64,000 bases of DNA from Ypsolopha sequella (lineage: Eukaryota; Arthropoda; Insecta; Lepidoptera; Ypsolophidae): positions 22,148,069 to 22,212,068 of the forward strand of contig OW203993.1 of the NCBI GenBank assembly GCA_934047225.1, in the 5' to 3' direction. Made by a program: the position numbers and the translations under genes. Numbering within the stretch: the first letter of the stretch is position 1; each line of letters starts with the position of its first letter. A model generated the notes under the pieces. The model saw only the letters and a program-made list of their open reading frames with translations. It was not told where the DNA came from and searched no databases. Shown in pieces: positions 22,015-33,120 of this stretch.

Positions 22015-23465
22015 TAATGTACATCAACGGCATAACGCCACTGGACTTTGCTGGTGAGAATGTTGAAAATGACACCGCTTTGTTGTTTAAGGGTGAATCC
22101 TGGAACAGCGTATTCTCTCAAACAGACTAGTGTGTATAGAAAACTGGCTTCAAAAAAATCTGCTCACTCTTAACGTTGAAAAAACAAAACATATTTGCTT
22201 TCACAAAACGGCTGCTTCTCAGCCCCTTTCGTCACAAAACATCAGGGTTCACACTTGTAAAGACTTGAATTTGTCTATAAACTCCTCAGTTGGTTGCTCG
22301 TGCACGAGTATAGAACGTGTTCCATCAGTGAAGTACCTAGGTGTTGTGCTTGATGAAAATTTAAACTTCAAACAACATGTGCATTGCGTGGCTGGGCGTG
22401 TAAGGCGGCTCACTGGTATTATGAAGCTCCCGCGTAATATTGCTGACAAAATTATCCTGCGGCTCGTTTACCTATCGCTTTGTCAATCAGTTTTATCTTA
22501 TTGCGTTTCGGCATGGGGAAGCTCAGCAAAGACCACCCTACTCCCGCTTGAAAGGGCGCAAAGGTCAGTTCTCACGGTCATGCTTAAGAAACCATTCCGG
22601 CACCCAACTTACGAAACTTACAAGGAAGAGGAGGTCCTATCTGTGAGGCAATTGTATATACTACGAGTAGCTCTTCTGCATCACAGAGCGGAGCTCAAAT
22701 TGGGTGCTCAGAATCAGACTAGACGACGTCATCATCTAAACGTCAATACTGCTTTTGTAAAAACAGCCTTTGCGCAAAGATTTAAATATTTTGTTTTTCC
22801 GTACGTCTATAAGCAAGCCATTAAGAACTGTGACCTAAAAAGCTGCACTAGTTGGCAGGCAAAAAACAAAATCACCAAATGGCTACTTACCCTTGACTAC
22901 GACACCACCGAATCTGTCCTAAAGGTACAACATTGAAAAAACTGTAGATCTATTTTTTACTTACTGTTTTGTTCAGCTTAAATATATATTTTAAGTACAA
23001 ACGTATTTTATTTATATTATTATATTAAAAATGCTATTATTTACTTATTTTTATTCTTATTTACTTATTTTTGTAACTTTTATTTATCAGGTATTTTTTA
23101 TATACTTATATACCTATATTGTTGTTTTCTGTATAAAAATTATTGCATAAATCACTGTAATCGTTGTTAAAGTAATTAATTATTCTGTTTTCCGCTAATA
23201 ATATACAAAATCATAGCAAACTGTGTACTCCCATTTAAATCATAATATTTGTAACCTTGGTCTAGACCCCCAGGACAAGTCCGACTTAGTGTGGGGTCTG
23301 CTACTAACCATTATTTTATTGTTAAGTCTATGCTCAAGTACTTTATAATTTTTTAACGTATGCGTAAAGCCTAGTGTAGTTTAATACTGTACTATTACTG
23401 TTACTGTTTATTAGTTTACCCACATTGTAAAGCTTATATTATTATCTTGTGCTATGAGAAATAAA
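22015..23465 (+). mobile_element. 5'-truncated LINE (end of reverse transcriptase plus 3' tail)
   Basis: The fragment starts inside a reverse transcriptase at YINGITPLDF, in the block before the catalytic Asp pair. The next codons (ENVENDTALLFKGESWNS) show the catalytic FADDT reduced to a form with a lost first Asp. A frameshift then leads into the open frame 22130-22936, which runs through the thumb (VPSVKYLGVVLDENLNFK) and the C-terminal region typical of CR1/Jockey-type LINEs. The 3' tail reaches about 23465, ending GAGAAATAAATAATTTTTGT. It is a typical 5'-truncated dead copy. Confidence 0.8.
22130..22936 (+). pseudogene. LINE reverse transcriptase C-terminal part
   Basis: The 268-residue frame covers the thumb and connection region. 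LLTLNVEKTKHICF is the conserved 'N..KT' motif after the catalytic site. YLGVVLDENLNFKQH is the thumb signature, and SYCVSAWGSSAKTTLLPLER lies in the C-terminal domain. It ends at a TGA after KVQH. The catalytic Asp pair lies upstream in another frame, so the frame alone has no activity. Confidence 0.8.
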
Positions 23466-23730
23466 TAATTTTTGTCTAATTTTTGTCTTTGTTTGTCTTA
23501 CCTTTAATCAGATCACACTTCTGAGAATCATTCTGTTCATTTATCTTTTTTTTTTTTTTGTTTTCGGTAATATTCTTTTCAATGCTATAGTTGTGTTCCT
23601 GATTAATTATTCACTAACGGTAACTTCTTGTGTTGTGTGTGAGACGTAGGCAACGTTATTAATCGAATTTGATATGTCTTCGTTATTTGATTCCTTTACC
23701 GCTAGTTCTTGAGATTCGTTTTGATTAAAG
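22937..23730. other. LINE 3' tail and AT-rich spacer
   Basis: Up to about 23465 this is the 3' untranslated part of the LINE. From there to 23730 I see no gene; a T-tract lies at 23548-23559. Confidence 0.5.
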
Positions 23731-23731
23731 T

Positions 23732-24877
23732 TCACTGTTTCGATTTCATAATTAAAATTATGTACGTCACATGTTTTTCATCCTGGTTGAAATCTATTAC
23801 AACCTTAGAAACAACATTAAATGCTTCCAAAGGCACCAACCTTTCATCCAATAGATCACCAATAAAATTATTTTCAAACGTGTAACCGCCAATGACTGGA
23901 AAATGTATGCTTGGATTGTCAACTTGAAGACTTGAGTTTGTGTCTGAAATTCTAACTTCTGAGGTTGATTGTAATGTCAAATCTGAACTTTGTGTTCCTC
24001 TTGTTTATTTTGCTGTTTCGATAACACTGATGACAAGTTTTGCATCAATACCTGCCCTTTCTAAATCTACACTAATTTGATAGCAATATTTCATTCTTTT
24101 TTCTTTATTATTTTGGTGCATCTGTAACTTCCTTTGTTAGATTTTAAAGGTTATCTTTGACACACTTTATGTATTCCAGTGCATCCGGATCCATAGGGTA
24201 TAAACCAAATTTTCGAAAGCTATTTTGATTAAAATAGGCACATTTTTTTATGGAATTCTGCCCAACATTGGACAAAATGTTGTTTTTGCAAGGACCTGTG
24301 TTTACATTTTCTGGTTGTGTCGCCCATTCATGTACAGTTTTTTTCCACTCTGACTTCAACGGTTTAAAGACACTTACATTGGCGGGCTGTATCAAATGGG
24401 TAGCATTTGGTGAAAGTGAATGAAGAATTATACCATTAGCATCACAATATTCACTAAGTTTAAATGTTAAATGGCTTTTATGTTCATCCATGAAATTAAG
24501 CACTGGTTTTGCAATATTTTGTTCTTCGACCTATTAGTTCAAACCTTTAACCATGTAATCAAAAAATATATCAGCCTTCATCCGCCCGGTATCTGATTTG
24601 CCGAGCAACCAATCAGCAGGCATATAGGTTGTTGACAACATATTTCGTTGGTCACACGTATGGAAAAACCCCACAAGAAAGCAAACTTTTTCCAGAAGCC
24701 GTTATGAACAGAAGAACAGTAATTGCCCCCTTTTATTTCTGTTTTACGATTTTGTATTTTTTTATAGCCCGTAGGTGCAAGAACCTTCCCTGATTTGGGA
24801 CATATATAAAAACTAGTCTCGTCATCGTTAAGTACGCGATCAGGTTGTGTCAATAAGTCGGAGGGGAAGAGGTACAA
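23732..24877 (-). pseudogene. pogo-like DDE_1 transposase, copy A, degenerate
   Basis: Two minus frames carry the catalytic core. The frame 24877-24578 has RVLNDDETSFYICPKSGKVL, with the first Asp in DDETSF. The frame 24503-24144 has NFMDEHKSHLTF with the second Asp and SPNATHLIQPANVSVFKPLK. There the usual Asp in 'QPADVSVF' is Asn, so the triad is broken. FRKFGLYPMDPDALEYIK closes the domain. A further frame (23980-23732) is probably the C-terminal extension. The N-terminal DNA-binding half is missing. Copy B of the same family, in the same orientation, begins about 11 kb away at 36600. Confidence 0.8.
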
Positions 24878-25356
24878 TGATTGGCACCTTAAGCATTGTT
24901 TTGACTTTGAACGCTTCTATAAAATCAACTGTTTATGATAGCGACGCATATGATTTTTAAATAATTCAAAATTTATTTTGAACCTACATTAACCTGTATA
25001 AATTAGGTTTTATATGTAAATTTTCAAAACATAAGAAAAAGACCGAAAGTCACTATTATTGGCACCCATCAGTATAACGATTGTCATAGGAAAAAGTACA
25101 ACGAATGGCACTGCTAATCATTATACTCGTGATATGCCAATCAATACGACGGAAGAAAAAGTGTTGGGAATTGTGTTTACTAGGTACCTATTAATAATAA
25201 AAAGCAGCGATAGACAATTATTTGTGTTTATAATAGATAATAATAAAATATAATGTATAAAATATAAAGTATAATTCTGCTTTTCTTTATAAATATTGAT
25301 ATATATATATATAGTGGTTTTTGTTAAATTATACACATTAATTAATGACAGGAAGA

Positions 25357-25392
25357 TATATTTCGAGTCCTCTTGGACTCGGCATCAGTTGC
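25357..25392 (-). ncRNA. Hammerhead-like hairpin of Penelope type
   Basis: On the minus strand the order is CTGATG, a perfect 7-bp stem (CGAGTCC/GGACTCG with an AAGA loop), then AAATATATC. This resembles the CUGAUGA-stem II-GAAA core of hammerhead ribozymes found in Penelope-like elements. The last core base before the stem is C where A is expected, so activity is doubtful. Related motifs lie at 45421-45456 and 61306-61344. Confidence 0.4.
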
Positions 25393-25448
25393 ATTGATTG
25401 ACAATAAAAATTATGACATTATAACTATTAAAGACAAAAAAAGTATAG

Positions 25449-25505
25449 TTAATTTTAAAAATGTTATAACTTTCTATTATAAAGTTATAACATTTTTAAA
25501 ATTAA
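25449..25505. repeat. Perfect 25-bp inverted repeat with 7-base loop
   Basis: The left arm (25449-25473, TTAATTTTAAAAATGTTATA plus ACTTT) is the exact reverse complement of 25481-25505, with CTATTAT between them. It could form a stable hairpin or mark a fold-back end. Confidence 0.95.
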
Positions 25506-25537
25506 TGTTTTATCAAGTAATGAAAATTTGAATATTA

Positions 25538-26260
25538 TTAATAACTGAAATCTATGATTTCACTGTTCAAGAAATCTGTGATTTCCTTTTCGTTCTTGAA
25601 AGTCGCGCGCTTTTCTAACATTTTCCTAAAATTTGCGCGCCGTTCTAATATTTCTTTCGTTTCAATTAAATGAGCAGCTGGCTTCACAACATAGGAATTA
25701 TCAAGCTTTCTCTTCTTTGAAATAGCAATTAAGTCAGTCTCATAGTTATCATAATTTCTTCCCTTTACAGTCTTTGTTGTTTTACTATTACAAATTATTT
25801 TCGTACTTGGAAGTTTCTTAATTATCGTAGATCCATTAGTCTTTGTGTCATCAGCTTTTGTTTTAGTATAGCATTTGGTGTCAGAAAACAGTTTTTTCTT
25901 AACATTCTGCATTTAAGCCGCTGATATGTCTGCTACTGATATAATAATTTTTTTTTTTTCATAATTAATTTTTTTATATTGGATCAATCTCTTTTTTATT
26001 ACTATGAGGTTTATCGCTTTTTGTCAATTCGGTCTTGTCAGTAGTTGTTCCTCCTCTTTGGTTTCAATTAATCTATCGGTTTCATTCACATTTATTTTTT
26101 GGCCACTAGCTTTTTTTGGTTCAAAGATTTTTTTAGTGTCTTTTTCGCTCACTTTTTTATTCTTGTTAGGGTCTGTTTTATCAAACACCTGTCCGTTTCC
26201 AGTCTTATCTAAAATTTCGTTTTTTCTGTTCGTTGTTTTATTTTTTCCTTTATTTCTTTT
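25538..26260 (-). pseudogene. Lysine-rich C-terminal part of pogo-like copy B, cut off by element X
   Basis: Two minus frames (26281-26024 and 25912-25538) encode a very Lys/Asn/Thr-rich tail with no fold I recognise. It ends IIDFSY. I place it with the transposase at 35167-36600: that gene's own Lys-rich tail runs off at 35167 exactly where element X begins, and this tail starts where X ends (26261), in the same orientation and with the same composition. The join is an inference; stops separate the two frames here (near 25920-26020). Confidence 0.5.
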
Positions 26261-26500
26261 TAGTAGAGAGGCCAAATTCAAGAACAGTAACTTTCGTTGG
26301 ACTGAAAAGCTTTATACCGACAAGTGGTATCGTAGGAATCAGCATGGTCGGCTGATTATCAGGGTGAATGTTGTCGCTTTTTAAAGTGGTGGAATAAGTA
26401 TATATTGCGTCACATAGATGGCGCCTCTTGATAGTCGATTTTTTCGATTACTGCGGTAACTATTTATCCGATTTATGCAAACTAGGTGTGAAATGACAGG
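26261..26500 (+). repeat. Left terminal inverted repeat of element X
   Basis: It pairs with 34905-35166. The best-conserved part is TGGACTGAAA through GCGCCTCTTG (about 26300-26432). The inner limit near 26500 is where AAATGACAGGTA ends. Confidence 0.7.
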
Positions 26501-26597
26501 TAATTAAATGCTTAAGAAGTTAAAAAAGAAAAGAAAAATAATGTTTTAAAGTTATATTGTTTATATTTTTAACACTCATTAATTTAAATTAATAAAC

Positions 26598-26609
26598 ATA
26601 CGGATAAAG
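26598..26609 (+). repeat. Target site duplication of the LINE (left copy)
   Basis: ATACGGATAAAG here is repeated exactly at 33021-33032, on the other side of the LINE. Confidence 0.9.
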
Positions 26610-26645
26610 GGGTTGGTTGAGTCTTCGGGGGTTGGTTGAGTCTTC
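26610..26645 (+). repeat. 19-bp tandem duplication at the LINE 5' end
   Basis: GGGTTGGTTGAGTCTTCG occurs twice in a row at the first bases of the element. Variable 5' tandem units of this kind are common in some LINE 5' leaders. Confidence 0.8.
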
Positions 26646-27087
26646 GTCAAAAGGTTTAACCACATGCTGCTTCTAACCTCAGCATGGCAAAGCTGGGTTT
26701 GGATCGGTGGTAGTTTCTGATTGTGAGGTCGGAGCTACCTATAAAATACCGGAATTCCATCTGCTGTGTCAGTGGCAGGACACATTAACAAGCAGAGCCC
26801 AGCCAGTCCGTGATATCCACGTCCTCGTCGTGCACCCCGGGCACTGCTACAGCCGTGCCGACGCGCGACTGCCACCTAGTGCTGTAGCTGCTAAGGATAT
26901 CGGGCAAAGGGCGAATATCCTGCGCCTCAAAACAGGATCAACTTACTCACAGGGAAGGATACCCGAAACTAAACCAGTATGCAGTGATGTTGGAATTGCA
27001 CACCCAACCTCACTGCATATTTCAGGTCACCTGGGACCCGAGGACCAATCGGGCCGATGCCTTTATGCTTCTTTGGCATGGGCTTGA

Positions 27088-29058
27088 ATGGCCCTCAAAA
27101 GACAGGGAACAAACGGATGGGGCAATCGTTTGTTACCACAACACAGAGCCCCACTAACCATCTATGATTCCAGGTTAAAGGGTTCCAACATGGAAGTTAA
27201 TAAAGTCGTTGATATGCCATACGATCCGGCTAGCGCCCGGTGCCCTGTGGATTCCGGGTCCCAGGGTGGGAAACTGGCTACCGATGGAGCTGGTGGGGTG
27301 GCGTCCCAGGCCTCACCAGTGCTCAATGCATCTGGACTAAATGAACAGCAGCGAGCTGAAGAAAAAGCTCCGGAGCCACAACCCGCTGAGCTACTCACGC
27401 AGCATATCGAGGAACAGAAGATGACTCAGGGTGGCAAGGGGGGAGGTGGCACTGTGGTGAAATTAGCCTACGGGGATGACGCGCCCAAAGCCGGAATAGG
27501 ACAAGCTCCTGATCCGTCGAAGGGAGGAGGCGTCATTAAACGAAAAAGGAGACATGCACTGTCGGGGGCAGCAAGGAAAGCGATGGGGAGGGCCCTCCGA
27601 CAAATAGACGCAGATCGGCTCCAGGCTTTTGACCAATTGAGGGGATCGGGTGCGATTAAAGAACTTGGTGTATCAAGGCCTGACACGCCAGTCAAAATAC
27701 ACCAATTAAGTCCGATCCCTGCCAGTATGGGGCTGAAAATGCTGATACTCAACACGGACACTGCTCGAACACAAAAAGACACACATAGAACAAACATCAC
27801 ACAACAACACCAGGCACTGGCTACAGGTGCAAAACCGATCGTACCAGCGGCGACCCTAGGAGCAGAAATAGTTCCGGTCGGTGATCGTGAGGCCCCGCTT
27901 AAGAAAAGAAAAGGCAGGGGTAAGCAATCATCCGATCGGGCTGCTATGCTTCCACTCAAGGTGGCACCGTTGGCCGTCTCAACAACAGGCGGAATCGGGA
28001 AAGCAACTGTAATTAGGAGCGAAAACCTTTCAGGCACCACACCGAATACAGATACACAAAGTGGCCGGAACTCAAAGCGGCAGCGAAGCACGGATCTGAC
28101 GTCCCCTTCTACGGCTGTAGCCGGAAAGAAGGTACGCTTGACGGAGCAGCTGCCTGCCTGTGAATCCGATCACTCAAACCAAAAGGACACTGAACAAACG
28201 TATGCCAAAGCGGCTGCTTCTCACCTGAGAGTAGTTGCATTACAAACCGACCATACTGAGCTAAACGAGGGAACGGCTATTGTCCTAAGGAAATCTGTCG
28301 AAGCACTCATAATGCGAAGATGGTCGGAAAACCACAAATGTCAGACAACTGACAAAATCAAAAAAAGACAGTGGATGCCACACTTCACCATCTTTCCAAA
28401 AATTGTTAGTGGAGGACTGCGGATCACCTGTGACAATGACCAAACGCTGAATTGGCTCAAAGAGCAAATAACATCACTTGACGGCCTGTGGGAGGCTTCC
28501 GCCTGGTGCAGGAAAACCTCCTTCCAAAGTTCGAGCGTGGTATCATTTGGGTTCCCGACTTCACCGAAGGTGGAGCTCTGGAGCTCAAAGATTATCTCGC
28601 TGAGATGAACTGGGAGGAGTTGGACCTGGACGGGGTGGCCCCTGTATAGCTCAACTCCAGACAAAACAAGTAGGGGCTTCACTCTTATAGTGGGCATACC
28701 ACCTGCTGACGCCAAAAAACTTAGGGAAACTGGTTGCCGTCTGTTTTACAAACTAGCGACAGTCTATGTGAACCTCAGATCAAAAGGAGATCTGCCAAAG
28801 GCACAACCAGAGGCAAACTTGGTTGAAGATCAGCCAAACGATGATATCTCTAACCAAGGTGAGATAAATAGTTTCCCTGAGGTGCCCTCAGGGTCTGGTC
28901 AAGGCTCTTCGGTCCGTGGACAGGAAGAGGAGGTTCTAGGTCTTTTATCGGGCCTGGACGTTACCTCCTCTCCCTTGTCACGGATGGAGGACGACCTACT
29001 GGACTCTGAGTCGGAACCTCAGGAGAAAAACGATGATGAAGAGGCTGCCTACCTTTAA
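27088..29058 (+). pseudogene. LINE ORF1 protein, DUF4780-like
   Basis: The frame opens at 27088 (a later Met, NMEVNKVVDMPYD, near 27190 could be the true start) and encodes a long, low-complexity basic region with RKRRH and KKRKGRGKQ blocks. A more ordered part from about residue 370 (TYAKAAASHLRVVAL, PHFTIFPKIVSGGLRITC, WLKEQITSLDGLWE) resembles the DUF4780 domain of insect LINE ORF1 proteins. Near 28510 the reading shifts: FERGIIWVPDFTEGGALELK is in another frame until about 28650. The first frame then resumes (VGIPPADAKKL) and ends in an acidic tail at 29058. Two offsetting indels would explain this. The protein should bind element RNA. Confidence 0.75.
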
Positions 29059-29188
29059 TTCTCCCTTCCCCCCATTTTAATTTACAGGCCTCCCCTCTAA
29101 AGAAAAAGAAACCGTCCCCAAAACCTCCAAAACTTGCAATCTAAAACAGTCCGCAAATAAATTCAAAATTCCAAGTTCAAATCGGACA

Positions 29189-32100
29189 ATGGGAAATCGT
29201 ACAACTCGAATTCACACAAAAACAAGTGAAGGTAGTAAAATAAATTCAAATCGTATGAATAAAAATAACAAGGGGGATAAAATCACTTCAATAAATATCC
29301 TCCAAGTTAATCTTCAACACAGTGTCACGGGGACAGCCACCCTGAGAAGGACCCTGGAAGAGCAACCCAACACCATAACGATCATTCAAGAGCCTTATCT
29401 AACTAGGGGCAAGGTCAGTAGCTATAGTAATCTAAAAGGTGCAGTCTACACACCTCCTAAACAAAACAAAATAAGAACATTTATTTATGTGCCAAACTTA
29501 TACAACGCATCGCTAGTGACCCATTTGTGCTCCGATGATCTTACGGTTATTAATCTGAGAACCGGTCTGGGTGGGGACCTGGAAGAGATATATGTAGCTT
29601 CTGCGTATCTAGATGGGACACTTGAAACTCCAAGACCTGAACTCGAAGCACTATTGAATCACTGTTTGCGGAACAAAATACAGCTCATCATAGGCTGTGA
29701 TGCAAATGCCCATTGTACAGTCTGGGGATGCCCAGATACAAACACCAGAGGTAAGGACTCATTGGACTTCATCCTGAAATATGAATTAGACATTCTCAAT
29801 AGAGGCTCTGAGCCGACCTTCGTCACTCGAAGAGCTCAAACGATAGTGGATCTAACTTTAGTAACAAAGGTCATAAGCAACTACATCAATGGATGGCATG
29901 TAGCAACTAATGAAACATCAGGGTCTGACCACAGGCGCTTGAGGTATGTACTAGAGATAGGAGAACACGAACCTAGGAAATATAGAAATCCAAGGAAAAC
30001 CATTAAACTAAAACTAAAAACACTGGTAAAGGAAAAAATTGACATGTTCCCGGAACTACTCAGCGCAACAAGACTGTCAATTAAAGAGATAGAAGAACAG
30101 GTCTCTAAAATAACTGAATGCTTAATGAGCAGCTACGAAACATCATGCCCTCTCGTAACAGAGAAATGCAAATTCGACAGTAAAAAATTGGGGTGGTGGA
30201 GCAAGAAACTCGGGAAGCTGAGGAAGAAAATGCGACATCACTTTAATAGGGCCATGAATACCAAACTAGATAAAGATTGGGACGACTATAAATCAGCCCG
30301 CCTTACTTTCAACAAGGAGGTAAGATTTAAACAAAGTGAAGCCTGGAGTAAATTCTGCAACAACATTCAAAATCAAAGTGAAACATCCCGTCTAAGAAAA
30401 GTTTTGGCCGGGGATACCCAAACAAAGCTAGGAACCCTAAAAAAACCTGATGGTAACTACACGTCAAACGATCAGGAACAACAGACCTTACTACTAGAAA
30501 CCCATTTTCCGGGGTGTCAGATGAAAGGTAATACTACATGGTCAGATGAACCAACTACCAATCCCTCCGAGGAGGACTGGGAGATGGCGAACCAAATTGT
30601 TACAGAAGAAAAATTAAAATGGGCTGTGAGTACGTTTCTTCCTTACAAATCACCTGGTGGAGATGGCATTTTTCCTGCGTTACTGCAATGGTGTCTTGAT
30701 CACATCATAGGACACCTTGTGGTGATCTTCAGGAACTGCCTGGCGTGGAAGTACGTCCCCACCTCATGGAGGGATGTCAAAGGAGTATTTCTACCTAAGC
30801 CAGGTAAGGAGGACTAACCTAAAGCGTATAGACCTATAAGCCTCTCGCCGTTTTTTCTGAAAACGCTAGAGAGATTCTGTGATAGGTATATTAGAGACGG
30901 ACCTCTGAGAGAGCGACCGCCCCACAAAAATCAGCATGCCTATCTACCAGGCAAATCAACTGAGACGGCATTGCACCAAGTAGTACACAAAGTGGAGTTA
31001 GCAATTGAAACGAAACAATCATGCCTAGCAATTTTTATAGACATAGAGGGAGCTTTTGACAAAACCACCTTTCCAAGCATCGTACATGGACTGCAAGGAC
31101 ATGGAGTTCACAAGCTGGTTATTGAGTGGGTCACCAACATGCTCAAAAAATGGGCAGCATACATTGAATCAACAGGACAGACACGCTGTGAGGTAACCAG
31201 AGGATGCCCCCAAGGAGGGGTACTTTCACCACTTCTATGGGTGGTAGTCATAAACGCCCTTTTGGTAGACCTTAACAAGGACGGGTTCTGCACATTTGGT
31301 TATGCGGACGACCTTGTTATAATGATATCGGGCCTGTTCGAAGGAACGCTATGCAGTAAAATGCAACAGGCGCTCCAAAAGATAGAAATCTGGTGTAAAA
31401 GACACAGTCTTACAGTCAATCCTCAAAAGACTGAACTAATGCTCTTCACTAGAAAAACAAAACTTCCCAACCTCAAACTCCCAAAACTATTTGGCACGCA
31501 GCTGTCCCTCAGCAAGGAAGTCAAATACCTTGGAGTTTGGTTGGACGACAAACTACTCTGGGCCAAACAGCTCGACCACGTAGTGAGGAAGGCGACAAAC
31601 ACGCTATGGCAGTGTAGACGGGCAATCGGCAAAGACTGGGGTCTTACCCCGAAACTGTGCAAATGGCTCTATACTGTAGTTGTTAGACCTGTAATAACCT
31701 ATGGAGCCCTCGTTTGGTGGCCAAGAACGGAACTAACTACAGTAGAAGCCAAGTTGCAACAACTGCAACGACTAGCATGCACGCTAATATGCATGAAATC
31801 AACACCATCAGCGGCCCTTGACGTACTATTAGGGCTCACCCCGCCTCATTTACATATTCAACAAGAGGCAATGGTTGCGGCCCTACGGGTAAAATCCACA
31901 GGCCAATGGAAAGCCAACTCAATACAAACCAATCACTGCCGAATCTTAGACCGAGCTATAGCTATCGTTCCAGACGCACAACTTGGTACTGACAGAACTC
32001 CGAAGACGTTCCTAACAGACAAAAAGTACAGAATATCTTTGGATGGAATGGCTGAACCCAGCCAAAAGGTATTAAACTTCTACACAGATGGCTCAAAATC

Positions 32101-32932
32101 AAAGGATGGCGCTGGTTGTAGCTACATCTTACCTGAACTGGGCCTGAGTAAATCAATATCGCCAAGTGCAACAACAACTGTCTTTCAAACTGAAACTGCA
32201 AGTATACTCCTAGCGGCCAGAGCAGCAAAAGCATTATGCGCTGACCAACCCTGTGACATTGAAGAGATCACAATTACTACAGATAGTGCTGCATCTTTAT
32301 CAGCATTAAACAAACCAGTAAGCAGGTCTAAAATCACATCACACTGTCACAAGGAACTTCAAGATCTCTCAAACATATGTAAGGTAAATCTGTTTTGGAC
32401 TAAAGCACATAGCCACAACAAAGGAAATGAACAAGCAGACTCGTTAGCTAAACTAGCATCCACAAGGAAGGCAAATGCACAGAGCAACTACCTGTGTCGC
32501 CCTTCCGCGGAGGCAATTAGGGAAGAGCTGAGGAAATTCTCGCAAAGGGAACAAAACAAGCAGTGGGCAGAGAGGATAGACTGCCGTATGACAAAAATGA
32601 TGGTACCCCAGACAGACTGTAAGTTAACCAGGTACCTTTTAAAACTAAACCGGACTGACTTGAAAGATATGGTAAGTATACTAACAGGTCACTGTAACTT
32701 AAATAAACATCTCTTCACTACGGGTACCACGGATAGCCCGCTATGTAGGGGATGCATGAAAGAGGATGAGACGGTGGAGCACGTGCTTCTCCACTGCCCC
32801 GTTACTGCGGAAATAAGAACGAAAGTAGGGTTAGCGACGATGATGAGCTCTAGCTTCCCTTCACTGAATCAGTTGTGTCAGCATGTCGATGCCGTTCGGC
32901 TCTATTTTAAAGAGCTGGGCTGGCTAGGGTGA
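29189..32932 (+). pseudogene. LINE ORF2: endonuclease, reverse transcriptase, RNase H, one in-frame stop
   Basis: The reading frame is continuous for 1,247 codons except for one TAA at 30815-30817, after PGKED. The endonuclease spans about residues 30-250, with IIQEPYL (catalytic Glu), IIGCDANAHC and SDHRRL. The reverse transcriptase follows, with LAIFIDIEGAFDKT, GCPQGGVLSPLLW and the catalytic GYADDLVIM. The RNase H domain has FYTDGSKSKDGAG, TETASILLA, TTDSAASL and GNEQADSLAK, giving the D-E-D-D set. A closing CCHC motif (CRGCMKEDETVEHVLLHC) sits near the end. All catalytic residues are present. The single stop lies between the endonuclease and the polymerase motifs. Confidence 0.93.
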
Positions 32933-33020
32933 CTGACCGGGGGGAAGTGCACAATACTCACGGTAGCGGAGAGTCCGTGCAGGACCATTAATCGCCCCCA
33001 CTTCGAATTTAGAATTTAGA

Positions 33021-33032
33021 ATACGGATAAAG
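33021..33032 (+). repeat. Target site duplication of the LINE (right copy)
   Basis: ATACGGATAAAG matches 26598-26609 exactly. It follows the LINE 3' end (GAATTTAGAATTTAGA). Confidence 0.9.
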
Positions 33033-33120
33033 CTTTGACAGAAATAAAACTCAAACATCATGTACTAATAAAACTAAGCATCCCTACTTTTAAAGCAAAT
33101 CAACATTATCTTCAGTGTAA

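Larger units (their letters stand above)
24880..25537. other. AT-rich spacer with a hammerhead-like motif and a strong palindrome
   Basis: No gene is visible. The stretch contains the Penelope-type hairpin at 25357-25392 and a perfect inverted repeat at 25449-25505. Confidence 0.5.
26610..33020 (+). mobile_element. Full-length LINE with RNase H (I/LOA/R1-like group)
   Basis: This 6.4-kb non-LTR retrotransposon has a 5' leader (26610-27087), ORF1 (27088-29058) and ORF2 (29189-32932). ORF2 runs endonuclease, reverse transcriptase, RNase H and a final Cys-rich motif. A perfect 12-bp target duplication (ATACGGATAAAG) flanks it, so both ends are exact. The 3' end has no poly-A but a short repeat (GAATTTA). 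The RNase H domain points to the I/LOA/R1 side of the LINE tree. It sits inside element X. Damage is slight: a short out-of-frame segment in ORF1 and one in-frame stop in ORF2, so the insertion is fairly young. Confidence 0.92.

Noticed and set aside
26610..26760. Possible HDV-like self-cleaving ribozyme at the LINE 5' end
   Set aside because: Such ribozymes occur in R2 and some other LINEs, but I could not draw a convincing double pseudoknot; the tandem 5' unit makes any fold ambiguous.
26707..27087. 126-codon frame in the LINE 5' leader
   Set aside because: No recognisable domain; leaders of LINEs often hold chance frames. The ORF1 frame starting at 27088 is better supported.
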